This document shows, piece after piece, positions 11,386-22,715 of a DNA stretch of 64,000 nucleotides. How positions within the stretch are numbered: the stretch's first letter is position 1; the number at the start of each line of letters is the position of its first letter. The notes under the pieces were generated by a model that did no database searches, was not told where the DNA came from, and saw nothing but the letters and a program-made list of their open reading frames with translations. Made by a program: the position numbers and the translations under genes. Source of the DNA: Casuarina equisetifolia. Lineage: Eukaryota; Streptophyta; Magnoliopsida; Fagales; Casuarinaceae. The stretch covers positions 14,243,938 to 14,307,937 of the forward strand of contig CM052358.1 of assembly GCA_028551475.1 (NCBI GenBank), read 5' to 3'.

Positions 11386-12635
11386 CAACAAACTAAAAAG
11401 CCCGTCTTGAACAAACTCTGTAGAGTTGGTCCTGCCGTCTGCCAGAACCATGAACAGAATACAGATAATCAGACCCCGCATAGAGATTATACCCACATAT
11501 ATACTACACACACACAGATAACCAATAACAGATCTAAATCCAACATTCTGTTTTGAGTATGCATGTAAACCTTCAAGAACCACAATCACCAGAAGGAAAA
11601 CGAGGAAGAATGGCTTACAATACACGTCTTACGAAACATAAAACAAAACCCAACAAATTAAGTCATCCGCTACTCCCACATCCATTATGCGACGGAGTCT
11701 AATAACACAAGTTTTAAAAAAATGCAAATTCATCCACACGTATCAAATTTTAGCCTAAATCAACTCAGTTTAAACGCAATGCGAGATAGATCCTAGCGCA
11801 AGAAAAAATAAATAAATAAATAACGGAAAGCAACATAAGAAAGCAGAAAAAAGTTCATCCATTGAAAACAATATAAACAAGAACTGATTAGATTAACGTA
11901 AAACAGACCTGAAAAGCAGCGAAAGTATCAAAATCTTTTGTACCCAGAATGAAACGGAACAGATTTGAGACAATCTAATTCTCAATTTTGCGTCCGGGGG
12001 AGGAGCGGCAAAGAATTTGACAGAAACAAGTGGGCTACATGTGCAAATCGTTTTGGGCTACCAGCCAATTTTCGAACGACTCCGATTGTTATAGACGGAA
12101 CATAGGATGGAGACCGCCGGACAAAATATAATAAGAGAGTAAAACATGGACCTTTCCATTTCCGTCCGAGAAACGCAGCTTTTATTGCTCTTCGGAAAGA
12201 CCTGCGACTCCCATGGTTTCTGAAATTAAAAAAGTGCACCTGGAGTTTTCAAAATAAAACTATATCCATGCTACCTAGACTAATATTCATCAGTGCCCTT
12301 AATTTATAGTTATAATTCATTTTTTTTAAAGTTTATTCTTAAATGATTTCTGAAGTACCGATCTGTGTCTTCCCTTCCTCAGTTATCCACTTCAAATACT
12401 GCTTTATACTAGATATTATTTTTTGTACTGAATTTCTTGTTTTATATTTTTAATTTATTAAAAAAAAAAAACACAATTGCGGCCGACAGTGGCATAAAAT
12501 GATAAATAAGGTTGGTGGGGGTACTTTCATATATCAATAACTAATGGGGTGAACCAGCAAATCTTCCAAAGTACGTTTTAGCCATTTTTACTAGCGTATT
12601 AGGAGAAGGTTCTGCGGTCTTATTCGATAGATTCC
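11386..12635. promoter_or_regulatory. Divergent region between TRB and NDUFS4 (5' UTRs and promoters)
   Basis: The two start codons face away from each other across 1.25 kb. The left part is probably TRB 5' UTR with a possible UTR intron (acceptor-like CTACAG on minus near 11435). The right part holds the NDUFS4 promoter, which is also present in the broken copy from 1510. A CATATATC near 12530 is a possible but unproven TATA-like site, also present in copy 1. I see no other gene here. Confidence 0.5.
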
Positions 12636-15600
12636 ATGGCGAATTCTGTGCAACGCATCTCAAGCCACACGCGGGCTCTCCGGGCCGCGCTAGCACCATG
12701 GTCCAGACCCTTCTCCTCCGACGCTTTGGTGGAGGTCCATCCCGGCGAGATCGGCATGGTTTCTGGAATCCCGGAAGAACACCTCCGCCGAAAGGTACGA
12801 CCATGACCGACTTCTTCTTTTTCCCATAGTATTGATCTCGTGGCCTCTTTTTATCCCGTTTCAAATGGTTCACATTCTTTCAATTTATTTATTTTTTTGA
12901 ATCTTTTCTTAATGGATCATATGATTGTTGACTTTGCACTTCTAAAGATTGGGGAGTATCATTTTGTGGGGTTAGCCCATTTTTTAGAGCCTTGAAATAT
13001 CAGAACTTGAGCAAGGCATTTTTTGCTTTTTAGCTTTTCGGCAATCGAGGGGAGCTATAATAAACGTTGATATGCGTGGGTGCGAACGGTTTGCGTCACA
13101 GGTGTCGTGTGAGTATGTAGGAACTTGGTTCATTGCTGATGGGCACATGTTCTATCCCGAAAAGAAGTTAAATTTGTTGCCTGGCCAAAAATTTTCCAGC
13201 TCTGGATTGCTAAGCATTGGTTTCTGGGTGTAAAGAACGAGTTTGGGTTTGCGTATAATGGTGGAAATAACTGTAAAACCCCTTCTTTTTGGGAAGTATT
13301 TTAGAAGTTCGTGTGTTTTGTAGCATTACTTGAGAGAAGGCTGTAGAAGTATGAAGTTTTGAGGCAATTTTCACTTCGTCGCTGCTGCTTCCTTTGCAGA
13401 AGTAGATATCCAGAGTGAGCGTTTGATGTTTTTACGGCCCCAACTCCGAGGAAATTTGGGGCATAACTTGAGGGTGATCTGGTGCTTGCTGTAGCTGCAA
13501 GCTATAGCACTGGATTTACTTAGTACTTGTCTTACAAAGTAAAGGATTGCTTCATTTGACAGCCTCATTGTGTTTTGACTGTTTCTGTCAAATTCTTACT
13601 TGATCTTTTACCTGCATTATAGGTTGTCATCTACTCACCAGCAAGAACTGCAACGCAACAAGGATCTGGAAAAGTTGGAAGGTGGAAGATCAATTTTGTG
13701 TCGACACAGAAGTAGGTTCTTTTATCCGCTTAAATTCTTCTTAGTGGAGAAGCCTTTATGGGGCTGTCATTCAGTAACGATTCCATTTTCTTTTGCTTCC
13801 AAAGTTTTCTTTGATGAGAATCTTACTAATGTAATTAACAATGTCAGGTACAATATTTTGCACTATGCATTCTGCTAAGAAGCTCGATCATTCTCTTAGA
13901 AAGGATGCTTAAATATGTAACATGTTCGATCCATGTGTATTGGAAGGATTGAAATTTTCGAAATTCCTTAAATCATTCTGAATTATTCGACAGTAGGAGG
14001 ACATATATTATTTGCCATTGACTTATTGTCAGTGGTTATTATCTATATTTTTTATTCTCCCCTATTAGTAAGTCATTCTAGAACAGCTATTTAAGCTAAA
14101 ATCCTTAGCTTTTAGCTGACAAATTCTTAGATGATTTTGGGTCAACGAGGAATGTGCATCTTTTGTCGGCTTGGCAACCGAATGTCATTTCAGATTAATG
14201 CACAGCACAAGATAAAAGTTCCTGTAGGACACAAGAAGTTAATACAGATATTTTGGTGTTACAATGGTTCTTCAACAATAGCTATATAATCTTGGAACAT
14301 GTGATACAACTATTTATCCTCACCAACTAGTACATTTGTAGGTGGGAAAATCCATTGATGGGCTGGACATCAACTGGGGACCCATATGCTAATGTCGGTG
14401 ATGCTGGATTTGGCTTTGACAGTGAGGAAGCTGCAAAGGCATTTGCTGAAAAGCATGGTTGGGAATATGTGGTATGTGGTAACCAACTTTTTCTGGTCTT
14501 TGACTCCAAGATGTTTAATTATTTTGATGTCCATTATTATTTCATTGCCATCATATGCTTACATATTATCCGGTCTTCTTGGTGTTGCTTAGGTCTGCGC
14601 TTGATGATACACTAGTTCACATCTCTTAGTTGTGAGAAATCTGGTCAAAATATGAGGGTAGATGAAAATGACATAACATTTTCAATTCTGCCTTTTGTTG
14701 CCCCTTGGTGAAATTTTCAGCTGTTGACAGCTGTCCTTCTGCATGTCTTTTGAAATGATTTTTTTTTTCTTCTTCTTGTTCCCTTCTTGTGTCTTCCTTC
14801 TTTGCATAAACTGAGGTCATTATGTTCCATCACTGATTTCTATCTTTGAAAGGTTAACTTTTGTAACGGTGTTTTCATTTTTTTTTCTTGATTCAAAATC
14901 TTTATGTTGTAATGGGCTTTTAGAATCACCATCGGTACTTCTCTTTTGAAGTGTTTTAACTTTGGGGAAAACTCCATTGGTTATTCTTTGATGATCACAT
15001 GCTTTTCTTTAATTTCAGTTCCCAGTTTCCCTTTTTCCTATTAACACAGTACTTGAACTTACCTGCAGGTTAAGAAGCACCAGACACCGTTATTGAAGGT
15101 TTGGGATTCTTTCACCTTTTCTTCTGTGATATTTTGTATTTCCTTGATCCTAAAAGTAGCATAATTTCTATCTTTAGAATTCCAGTTGGACCAGTAAACT
15201 TATAATGATTGTTGTTTATTGTGATATTGAGACAATGCTTTTGGATGGCCATTGAAATTGCAAGAGCCTTGACGTGTTGTTAAACTGCAATTACACCATT
15301 CTAGCTTCTCACTTTTTGTAAAGCTTGGACTCACTAAATGCAGGCTGTGCAAAACAGTTTAAAACGTACCAAGTAATGGCATGCTTCTTTGAAATTTTGT
15401 CTGTCTTGCAGTCATTTATTCTGGAGTATAACTTTCTTAAAAGATTTGGATGTGATAATTCTTTCTCCCAGTGCATGTTTTGGTACCTTCTGCCTAGTAT
15501 GTTGAACCGTAGGGACAGTTTTGCAATGGATTTAACAGTATGATTCGGCAGCATAGTGAATTTGATTTCTAGGTAACCAATGGTGTATGCCTGCCTTTAT

Positions 15601-16592
15601 TCTCAGCTCTTTTCCTTATTTCGTTGTTTTTCCTTTCTGAGTTCCTGTTCTCTTTTTGGCTTGCAATGCTTTGGGTGTTGTTGTTTGTTTATATTGAGTA
15701 CCAACTGGCCCATGCTATGTTCTAGGTTTGACTCACTATCTCTTTTTATTTATTTCTTCTTTCTTAATAGTCATTCTTATGGAGTACTCACCCCATGCTA
15801 TGTTACTACGTAGAAGATATTACGGCTCCTGATGTGTCATACTCTGCCATTATGGTTTTCTTGTGAGGCATGATGAAAATGGAAACTGTTCGTGCAATTT
15901 ATGAATAAACTGGATTCGTTTGAATGTTTTGTTCTTCTGGGAATTTGTGGTCCAGGGTCATTGATCCTGTTTTTGGTATGCTGTTTAGAATGAATCATTA
16001 CAACTGCGTAACCTTTTCTTCCTGCATCTCTCATTGGTTCTTTCATGGTTTCTGCTTGTAAAATGAGTCTTGATTAGAAAAAAGGAGAAGAAAACACAGT
16101 TTTCTCTCTTCATTTTTTGATGCCTCTTGATTTGCTTGGAAAGAAATGTAACTGGAACATTGGATATTACAAACAATATATTAAAGAATTCTTGCAGAAA
16201 AATAACTCTTAGATCCTCGGAATTGCCAAAAAAGAGAGGGGAAAAGGGGGGGGGGGGTGTTTTTGGTGTTGTTGGGGGGAAGAACTAAAGCGAGCATTGA
16301 GGTAATGTTTTCAGACTTAACAGGCCTTACTTCCGGGTTTAAAGTTGTTAGAATATCGATTAATATGTGGCGAAATAAGTTCCATGGACACACATGGTTG
16401 TGAACAAGGGTGTGGCTTGCCTTGCATTGTCGTGTGGACACGTCTGCAATTGCTCCCAATTTTCTTGTTTCATCTACTTGCCCAAAATATCATATCGGCT
16501 TTGATCATGCATACCCTTGTATGTTCTGGTTGCAGGTGAAGGCATACGCAGACAACTTCAAGTGGAAGGGCCCTCCAAAAACTGAAGATTGA
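12636..16592 (+). CDS. NDUFS4: NADH dehydrogenase [ubiquinone] iron-sulfur protein 4 (complex I 18 kDa subunit)
   Basis: NDUFS4 is a nuclear-encoded accessory subunit on the matrix arm of mitochondrial complex I, near the NADH-oxidising module; the Arabidopsis homologue is FRO1. Exons are 12636-12794, 13623-13711, 14342-14471, 15069-15098 and 16536-16592: 465 nt, 154 aa, the same length I recall for FRO1. Residues 1-28 are an Arg/Ser/Ala-rich mitochondrial presequence. The family core follows: [21 protein letters not shown], then [21 protein letters not shown], and a basic C terminus NFKWKGPP. Exon 4 codes for only ten residues. All introns are GT-AG and all phases agree. A 3' UTR probably runs to about 16740. 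From 14491 the gene lies inside the duplicated block, so its last two exons exist twice, and its 5' part exists again at 1510. Confidence 0.95.
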
Positions 16593-17607
16593 TACGTGTC
16601 ACTGATCCTTTCGCCCGGTTCTGTCATAAAGGCAATGAGCCTGCCTTGCTGTTCTATTTGTAGCACAATTTTCCTTGAAAAGACATTCGTCCTAAATGAA
16701 TTTCTTGATGTCAATAAATGGGAGTTATGATTCAATACTCTTTTGTAAAATTAGAACATTTTAAGTGCACTTCCTGGTGAATTGGTTGAACTTGCCTCCT
16801 TCCAATATATTTAAAGGAGAATTCCTCATTGCACCAAAACCAAGCCCCTAATTTAAGTAAGTTTGTCGCCCAATATATTATTAATTCTTTCAGATAGCTC
16901 GATGCCTTGTGCCTTAATGTTTTCGGTTTTCTTTTGCGAGAGGCGATGCGCTGAGAAATGCAAAATCTAGAAGATGATTGGAAATGAGGATCAAATACAA
17001 CTCTAGGCATATCGCCAAGTCTTCCTAAATATTGATCTGGCGCCCCAAAACACCATGCAGAAATCTTGAACCAGTAACCACTATACATTGGCCACCGACG
17101 TTTGCTCAACACCACCACCACCATGTTTGACGGCCAGAAAAGACAATTACCATATGTATTCTACTAACAATTCCTCATCTTTGCTAAAGAATTATACTAA
17201 CAAAAAAAAATTATCTAATGAGTGATTCATTTACTTACAATTACATCAAATGGTAAAACAAAAGAATATCATCATATCTAACTTTATCGCTTTAGACATA
17301 CAACTATTACAACTACTACTAACATACTAGTAAAGGACTTCTAGTAGCATCACGCATACATCAAATATTTTGAAAACTCTTCACCGGTACTATTTATAAT
17401 GAACTTTGGTAAATTTCCAACGAAAGTAGTAGATTCTGCATTCTTGTTTTTGAGTTCTGCAACTTCCTTAGGGTTTTTTGGTGATAGTGGACCATTGCTT
17501 GCTTTTTCCTCTAAGTCTTCCATAAGCAATTGTAGAAACACCGAATCATGCTTTGAATCCTTTGTAATCTTGTTGTACTTGATTCGACATAATCCCCAAT
17601 TTTGAAA

Positions 17608-17780
17608 CTGTAATTACATTTAAAATATAGTTAACAACATAAAATTATAAAAATAACATAATTTAAGTCTTAACAAAAAGAGATTAAGCAACAAAATTAA
17701 TTAATATTTAATAAACTTTACTATAACAAATATTAAAGAAGAAAATTATAGTTTAAGATGATCAATAGTATAAATACTTA
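17608..17780. other. Intron 2 of NAC pseudogene A
   Basis: AT-rich sequence between the inferred exon 3 acceptor (TACAG on minus) and exon 2 donor (GTAAGT on minus). Nothing else is seen. Confidence 0.5.
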
Positions 17781-18359
17781 CTGTATTTGAGGTAAGTCGA
17801 TATTTATGCATAATCTAATCACTTTTTATTATTTGCTTTTAATTTTTTTGCCCATCTTTATATTCAAAAAATGTTAGAGTCTTGACATAACCTATGAGAT
17901 GGCCATGCAAGTCTTTGATCGGTTTGTCCCAAGTATTGGCCTTTCACGAACCTCCATTTAGATCTCCTTGCAAATCCCTTCTAACTCGTTTTCCATTTTC
18001 ATTTTTTGAGGCTTGTTCTCTTTTCACAAAGAAATATCTTTCATTTGTTCTTATGAATAGAGGATTATCACTATATGCAACAAAATCCAAAACCCATAAG
18101 AATTAATACAACATTCCAAAATCAAGAACAAAATATTAATTAGTTCTCCCCGAAAAATTTCAAGGTTTGAGTTGTCCCAAGAAATTAAGAAAAGACCAAG
18201 TGCGCCAACTCGGAAGGGACATGCCATCGACCCAAGGCCTCAAATTTGTTGGATCTGGGCTCAAATTCAGTTTTTCCTTTTTTAGATTGATTTTAGACCA
18301 AAAAATTAAAAATTAAAAAACCCTCCTCAAGAAATGGAAAAAGAAATACAAACATGAAA

Positions 18360-18880
18360 ACAGGAAACCGAAAACACCTACTGAATGCAAGAAAGGAAGA
18401 GTAACCCAATGGGCATGCAAGAAAATCAATAAAAACACTACGGGCATGCAAGAAAACCAAGAAGAAGCAAGAAATCGTAGAAAAGAAAGAGACACACGGA
18501 CAGGACAAGAAAATCGAAACACCTACAGATTGCAAGAAAGGAAGACTAACGCGCAATGGGCATTCAAGAAAACCAATAAAAAGGTAATGGGCATTCAAGA
18601 AAACCAAGAAAAACGCAAACGGCATAGGATAGGATGACGCCCAAGCGCAAGAAATCGAAAAAACAAAAGAAAGAAAAAGAAAGAAAGAGAAAACCTACGG
18701 AATGCAAGAAGAGAAGACTAACGCAATGGTCATTCAAGAAAATCAACAAAAACGCAATGGGCATTCAAAAAAAAACCAACAAAAACACTATGGGCATTCA
18801 AGAAAACCAAGACAAACGCAACGGGCATTCAAGAAAACCAAGAAAAACATGCAAGAAAGCCAAGAAAAACGCAACCGCAT
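18360..18880. repeat. Intronic minisatellite, copy A
   Basis: Imperfect units of roughly 27-45 bases share the core GGGCATTCAAGAAAACCAA followed by AAAACGCAA. It lies in intron 1 of the NAC pseudogene. Long frames read through it on both strands only because the purine-rich repeat lacks stops. Confidence 0.8.
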
Positions 18881-19995
18881 CTTAGAAGCGAAATAAAACG
18901 AAGAAGAGACGAAAAAGATGCAAGAAAAGAAAATGAGGAAGAATCGTACGGTGGAGCAGCCATGGCTCGTGGGCGTAAACGTCGGTCTCAGTGATGAGGT
19001 CGGAGGAGAGAAACGCCCCATTCAGCTTCGGCCACAGGTAATGGCAGATCAAATCTTCGTCCGTGGGATTAAATTTGAACCCAGGGAGCACTTCCGACGG
19101 ATTCATGGTTGGTTGTGTGACAGAAAGAGTTGTGATGTTGGAGAAGACAGAATGAGTTTTGAGTTTCGGTCTAAGGTGGTCAGAATGAGTCTTGTGTTTG
19201 GTCTTAGGCGGTGGATTTAAATGCTGCCCATTATGGATGCACATGTTGTGGAGGATGTAGTGGAGGGATGCACGTGTAGTGGAAAACGACACCCACAGTT
19301 TACCGTTAAAACGATGCCGTTTTTATTTTCACAAAAAGGTCCTCCAAATTGAACGATGCCGCTTTTATTTACAAAAAAGGACCTGCCAATTAAACCAAGC
19401 CATTTTTGTTTACAAAACGGCCCTACGAAATTATATATTTGCAATGGGTGTCTAAAATTAAAGTTAATTGCGTTTGGCCAATTGCAGATTAAGGAAGTGG
19501 GCTGCCAACAAAGCTTTTTATTTATTTATTTATTTTTTTTATCTAATCTCGTTTACATGTCTTGCACTTGAAATCCCACACATGAAGCCCAATCAATGAG
19601 ACCCTTTTTTGCCCGCAAATGAACTTTACTTGATTGCGGGCAAATTCAGTGATTTTTTTTTTCTTTTGCAGTTATCATTCTAACCCTTGTTTATCATAGA
19701 TGTATTCGTGACCTACAAGCCTCTAAAAATAAGTTAGTAGTCTAACGAAAAGAGCGAAACAATAATATTTTCTTCAAAGTGGTTTAATAATTGAATGCAA
19801 AATAAGAACCTTGTTGATTATGTTTTGATTCTATGTAAGAAAATAAAATAAGGTGTAAAAAAGAGGAAAAATAGGTTGATTTTGTTTTGGTACTATGTAA
19901 GAAAATAAGATAAAGTATAAAAAGGGTGAAAAAAAAAGGAGAGAGCACGGGAAAAAATGAGTATGAAGAACTAATTATATGATTTCTTATTTTTT

Positions 19996-19997
<2 letters not shown>

Positions 19998-20030
<33 letters not shown>
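19998..20030. repeat. (TA)n microsatellite at the end of copy A
   Basis: About 16 TA units. The corresponding point in copy B (about 29655) has GATATTTGTCTTAG instead, so the repeat marks the point where clear homology fades. Confidence 0.85.
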
Positions 20031-20032
<2 letters not shown>

Positions 20033-20219
20033 TAACATAGATTAGTGTAATGAGAAAAGCCATAAATCACCATACTAACCAACTAAAACAAAAGTAACAC
20101 CACATGATGATTCTAGGCAGGCAATAAAAGATATTTAATTTAGAAGTGATGGTCTTTGATGGGGAAGAAAACGCCTTCAGTGCATCATTTTTGCATATAT
20201 CCCATCGAAGAATGGCTAT

Positions 20220-20375
20220 GACAAAGGGAGTGGGCTTTTATGAGGCGGTTTGGGCTGGCAAGACCCGGTACAGTAATCACGAAGGCTTTTCCACTTTGCT
20301 TGGCAGAGCATCCATCCCTGCGTGAGAGAGTCGATGGGTGGCAGCCTCCCATTGAAGCCGCAATTCAGGTGTGTT
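20220..20375 (+). other. Unidentified coding-like fragment
   Basis: One frame gives TKGVGFYEAVWAGKTRY and RYSNHEGFSTLLGRASIPA before a stop, and a GT follows a possible exon end (ATTCAG|GTGTG). I do not recognise the family. It may be a gene relic or chance. Confidence 0.25.
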
Positions 20376-20634
20376 CCTGTGTATGCTTTTCTTTGTCTCT
20401 GTCTAGTACTTGGGTTTGTCTTGCTGCTGTGATCGTGAAGCAACATCTGAGTTCTGGTGTCGTTGTTCTGTTCGTGTGATTGTCTTAGAAGCGGTGTTCT
20501 TGTATTATCTTTTGAGTTTCTGTTCATTGATTTATGCCGTTATTCGGTTTTCTGTTCATTGATTTGTTCTTGTACTCAGTGTGGACTTTCAGGAGATAGC
20601 GCTAAGAGAAAGAAGGCATCTGTCGTTCTTCTGT

Positions 20635-20855
20635 ATAACTTGAGACTCCACGTTAGTAATAGAAATAAACCTGGTTATGTTGGTGGTTGTAGGAGGAATA
20701 ACATGTGAATGCCTAGACCAAGAAACAAGCACCTTTGCACTCTCGCCCTCTGGAAAGCGCTGCTGACTTGAGAAGCAAGTGAAGAGGAGCGGAGAGGAAG
20801 CATAAATTTTGGCTGACAAATTGGGTTTAGACCGACGACTGCGGCAAGGCATGTG
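20635..20855 (+). pseudogene. PAR1 family gene fragment (partial upstream copy)
   Basis: It closely resembles 22095-22325 of the intact PAR1 gene: the end of intron 1, its acceptor GTTGTAG and the first part of exon 2, including the GGAAAGCGCTG and GAGAAGCAAGTGAAGAGG phrases. A stop (TGA) replaces a codon after the GKRC region, and a stretch with the YTCR codons is deleted. No exon 1 or 3 is attached, so it is non-functional. Confidence 0.85.
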
Positions 20856-21819
20856 GGCGCGTCACCTTATTTGGACGCCTGTCCCTCTCTGAAAACAATC
20901 AAATGACAGTGACTTCAACGGTTTATTTGGAACATTTGCTGTTCCAAAGTTGGGGGAGGTTGAAAGAATTTAGAAACGCAATCAAAGGTAATCATGGGAC
21001 GTGCCAAAGTCCGGTCCATGAATGCCTAACTCTCTGCCGTTATTCACGCCTTAACGACATTGTACTTCAGCATGGAGAAGTCCATGAATTGGAGCTTCAA
21101 ATGGTCATTTTTCTGTTTCGCGTCGTAGTTCTCTGTGATAGACTAATTTAACCCACTTGCTTGTTCCGTTTAGCATACAAGGCAGCCAAGTCATACTTTT
21201 TTACGTTCCAGACAATGCCAAGAAAGTGGCTAAAAGCTGGTCCTTGTAACTAATATCTCAAATTACTTTGCAACGTCGTACACGTTTCTCATCCGCCCCG
21301 CTACAACTCTTGAGCCTAGACATGGAATTTGAACCAATACAGTGGTCCTCTAACTTTAATATATGTCATTTTTTTTTATTTAAAAATAAGATAATACAAA
21401 AATTTAGGACCATATTTTAACTTTACAATTCATTAACATGCCAATTACTTATGGACAAAAGAATAGTAGAAACATAAAATGTTTCATTTCCTTTTCAAAC
21501 TTTTCCTCATTTTCGGAGACTAAAGAGGACAAACATTAATGAACAATTTCAAATTGAGAGCCTCCAACTCGACCATTGAAAAACTGTTCTTCACAGGCAT
21601 GGGGCATGGATTAGCCGTGCATCCGCCACTGATGGCGGATATGATTGACCTGTAATTCATATTTGCCACCCAGTCACGGAAGCGTTTCACGCACGGTCCT
21701 TGGGGGTCGCACCAAAGGTCAGAGCTTCACTAACATCTAAAATAAGGTCGATTACTTAATTTCTTAACTTTCATATTGCACTATTTGCTTTTCCTAAGCT
21801 ACAGTGATCCCTGGCGCAT

Positions 21820-21826
21820 TATATAT
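21820..21826 (+). promoter_or_regulatory. TATA box of the PAR1 gene
   Basis: TATATAT stands about 105 bases before the ATG at 21931. With the usual spacing of about 30 bases, transcription would start near 21850. That would leave the in-frame upstream ATG at 21844 outside the mRNA and supports the 21931 start. Confidence 0.5.
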
Positions 21827-21930
21827 TCTCCATTCCCCTAACCATGAAACTTCACAGCCTTCCTCGTAGAAGAAACGCCAATTTTCTAGGTTTGGAGAAT
21901 ACCAAACCAGTCTTACATTGCAACGGTGCC

Positions 21931-22715
21931 ATGGCCTCTAACTTCAGCTTGAAGAACCTGATCATCCTGGCTCTTGCACTTGTTCTCTGTGTGCAAGGGA
22001 CGCAAGGTATGGGCATCTTTCCTTCTTTACACTAACTCATATTCTGCTTCAAAGCTTCTGTAACTCATATTCTTCTGATGCATTACATAAGGAAATGAAC
22101 TATTTGAGACTCCTGGTTGTGTTGGTGGTTGTAGGAGGAATAACATGTGAGCATCTAGACCAAGAGACATGCACCTTTGCGGTTTCGTCCTCCGGAAAGC
22201 GCTGTGTACTTGAGAAGCAAGTGAAGAGGAGCGGCGAGGAAGCATACACCTGCCGCACATCAGAAATTTTGGCTGACAAATTGAAGGACTGGGTTGAGAC
22301 CGATGACTGCGTCAAAGCATGTGGGCTTGATCGAACAACACTCGGAATCTCGTCGGACTCTCTCCTGGAGTCTCGCTTCGCCCAACAACTTTGCTCATAC
22401 GAGTGCTATGATAGCTGCCCCAACATTGCTGACTTGTACTTCAATCTCGCTGCCGGTGAAGGCAAGCATCATCTACCTTTCAATATCGATTATACCGGTT
22501 CTCTGCAAGTTATTTAACAACTTCCCTCTGTTCTTCCCCTTTTTCCTTTTTTGTCAGGTGTGTTTCTTCCAAAATTATGTGAAGCACAACGAGCAAATCC
22601 ACGGCGAGGGATGTCTGAGATCCTCCGCAGCTCTGGACATGTTGCACCAGGTCCCCTGCAGCCGGTTAGGTTGACAGCTGCACCAATAGTTGCCCCGGCA
22701 CAGGCACCATGCTAG
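21931..22715 (+). CDS. PAR1 (photoassimilate-responsive) family secreted protein
   Basis: PAR1 proteins are small secreted Cys-rich plant proteins of unclear molecular function; the first was described as induced by sugars and stress in tobacco. Exons are 21931-22006, 22135-22461 and 22558-22715: 561 nt, 186 aa. Residues 1-25 are a signal peptide (hydrophobic LIILALALVLCVQG). The mature part shows the family pattern: ITCEHL, SSGKRCVLE, YTCRTSE, DDCVKACGLDR, GISSDSLLE, CPNIADLYFNLAAGEG, then VFLPKLCEAQR in exon 3, and a Pro/Ala-rich tail ending in Cys. Intron 2 uses a GC donor (AAG|GCAAGC); no GT donor nearby restores the frame. Reading through the donor would give a short C terminus ending at 22517. 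An in-frame ATG at 21844 would hide the signal peptide. Confidence 0.93.

Larger units (their letters stand above)
17350..19106 (-). pseudogene. NAC-domain protein pseudogene, copy A
   Basis: NAC proteins are plant-specific transcription factors. By comparison with copy B the exons would be 18950-19106, about 17782-18073 and 17350-17607. Exon 1 (ATG at 19106) reads MNPSEVLPGF and EDLICHYLWP, which is NAC subdomain A, then HEPWLL. Exon 2 carries the YFFVKREQ region. Three lesions are visible. The exon 2 acceptor is CAT instead of CAG (near 18075). A TGA replaces the Trp codon of the GWWKANT motif (near 17950). A TAA, shared with copy B, follows the YKDGQKN motif. It cannot make a full NAC domain. 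The long intron 1 is filled by a minisatellite. Confidence 0.85.
14491..20001. repeat. Segmental duplication, copy A
   Basis: It matches 24194-29655 over nearly its full length, with scattered substitutions and small indels. Homology begins 20 bases after the exon 3 donor of NDUFS4 and fades at a (TA)n run near 20000. It carries NDUFS4 exons 4-5, a decayed NAC gene and an intronic minisatellite. A G-run at 16247-16257 is present here but not in copy B. Confidence 0.92.

Noticed and set aside
18293..18885. Phe/Leu/Ser-rich minus frames and Lys/Gln-rich plus frames (also at 27895-28580)
   Set aside because: They are translations of the intronic minisatellite, not membrane proteins or genes.
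21844..21930. Upstream in-frame ATG of PAR1
   Set aside because: It lies only about 18 bases after the TATA box and would bury the signal peptide.
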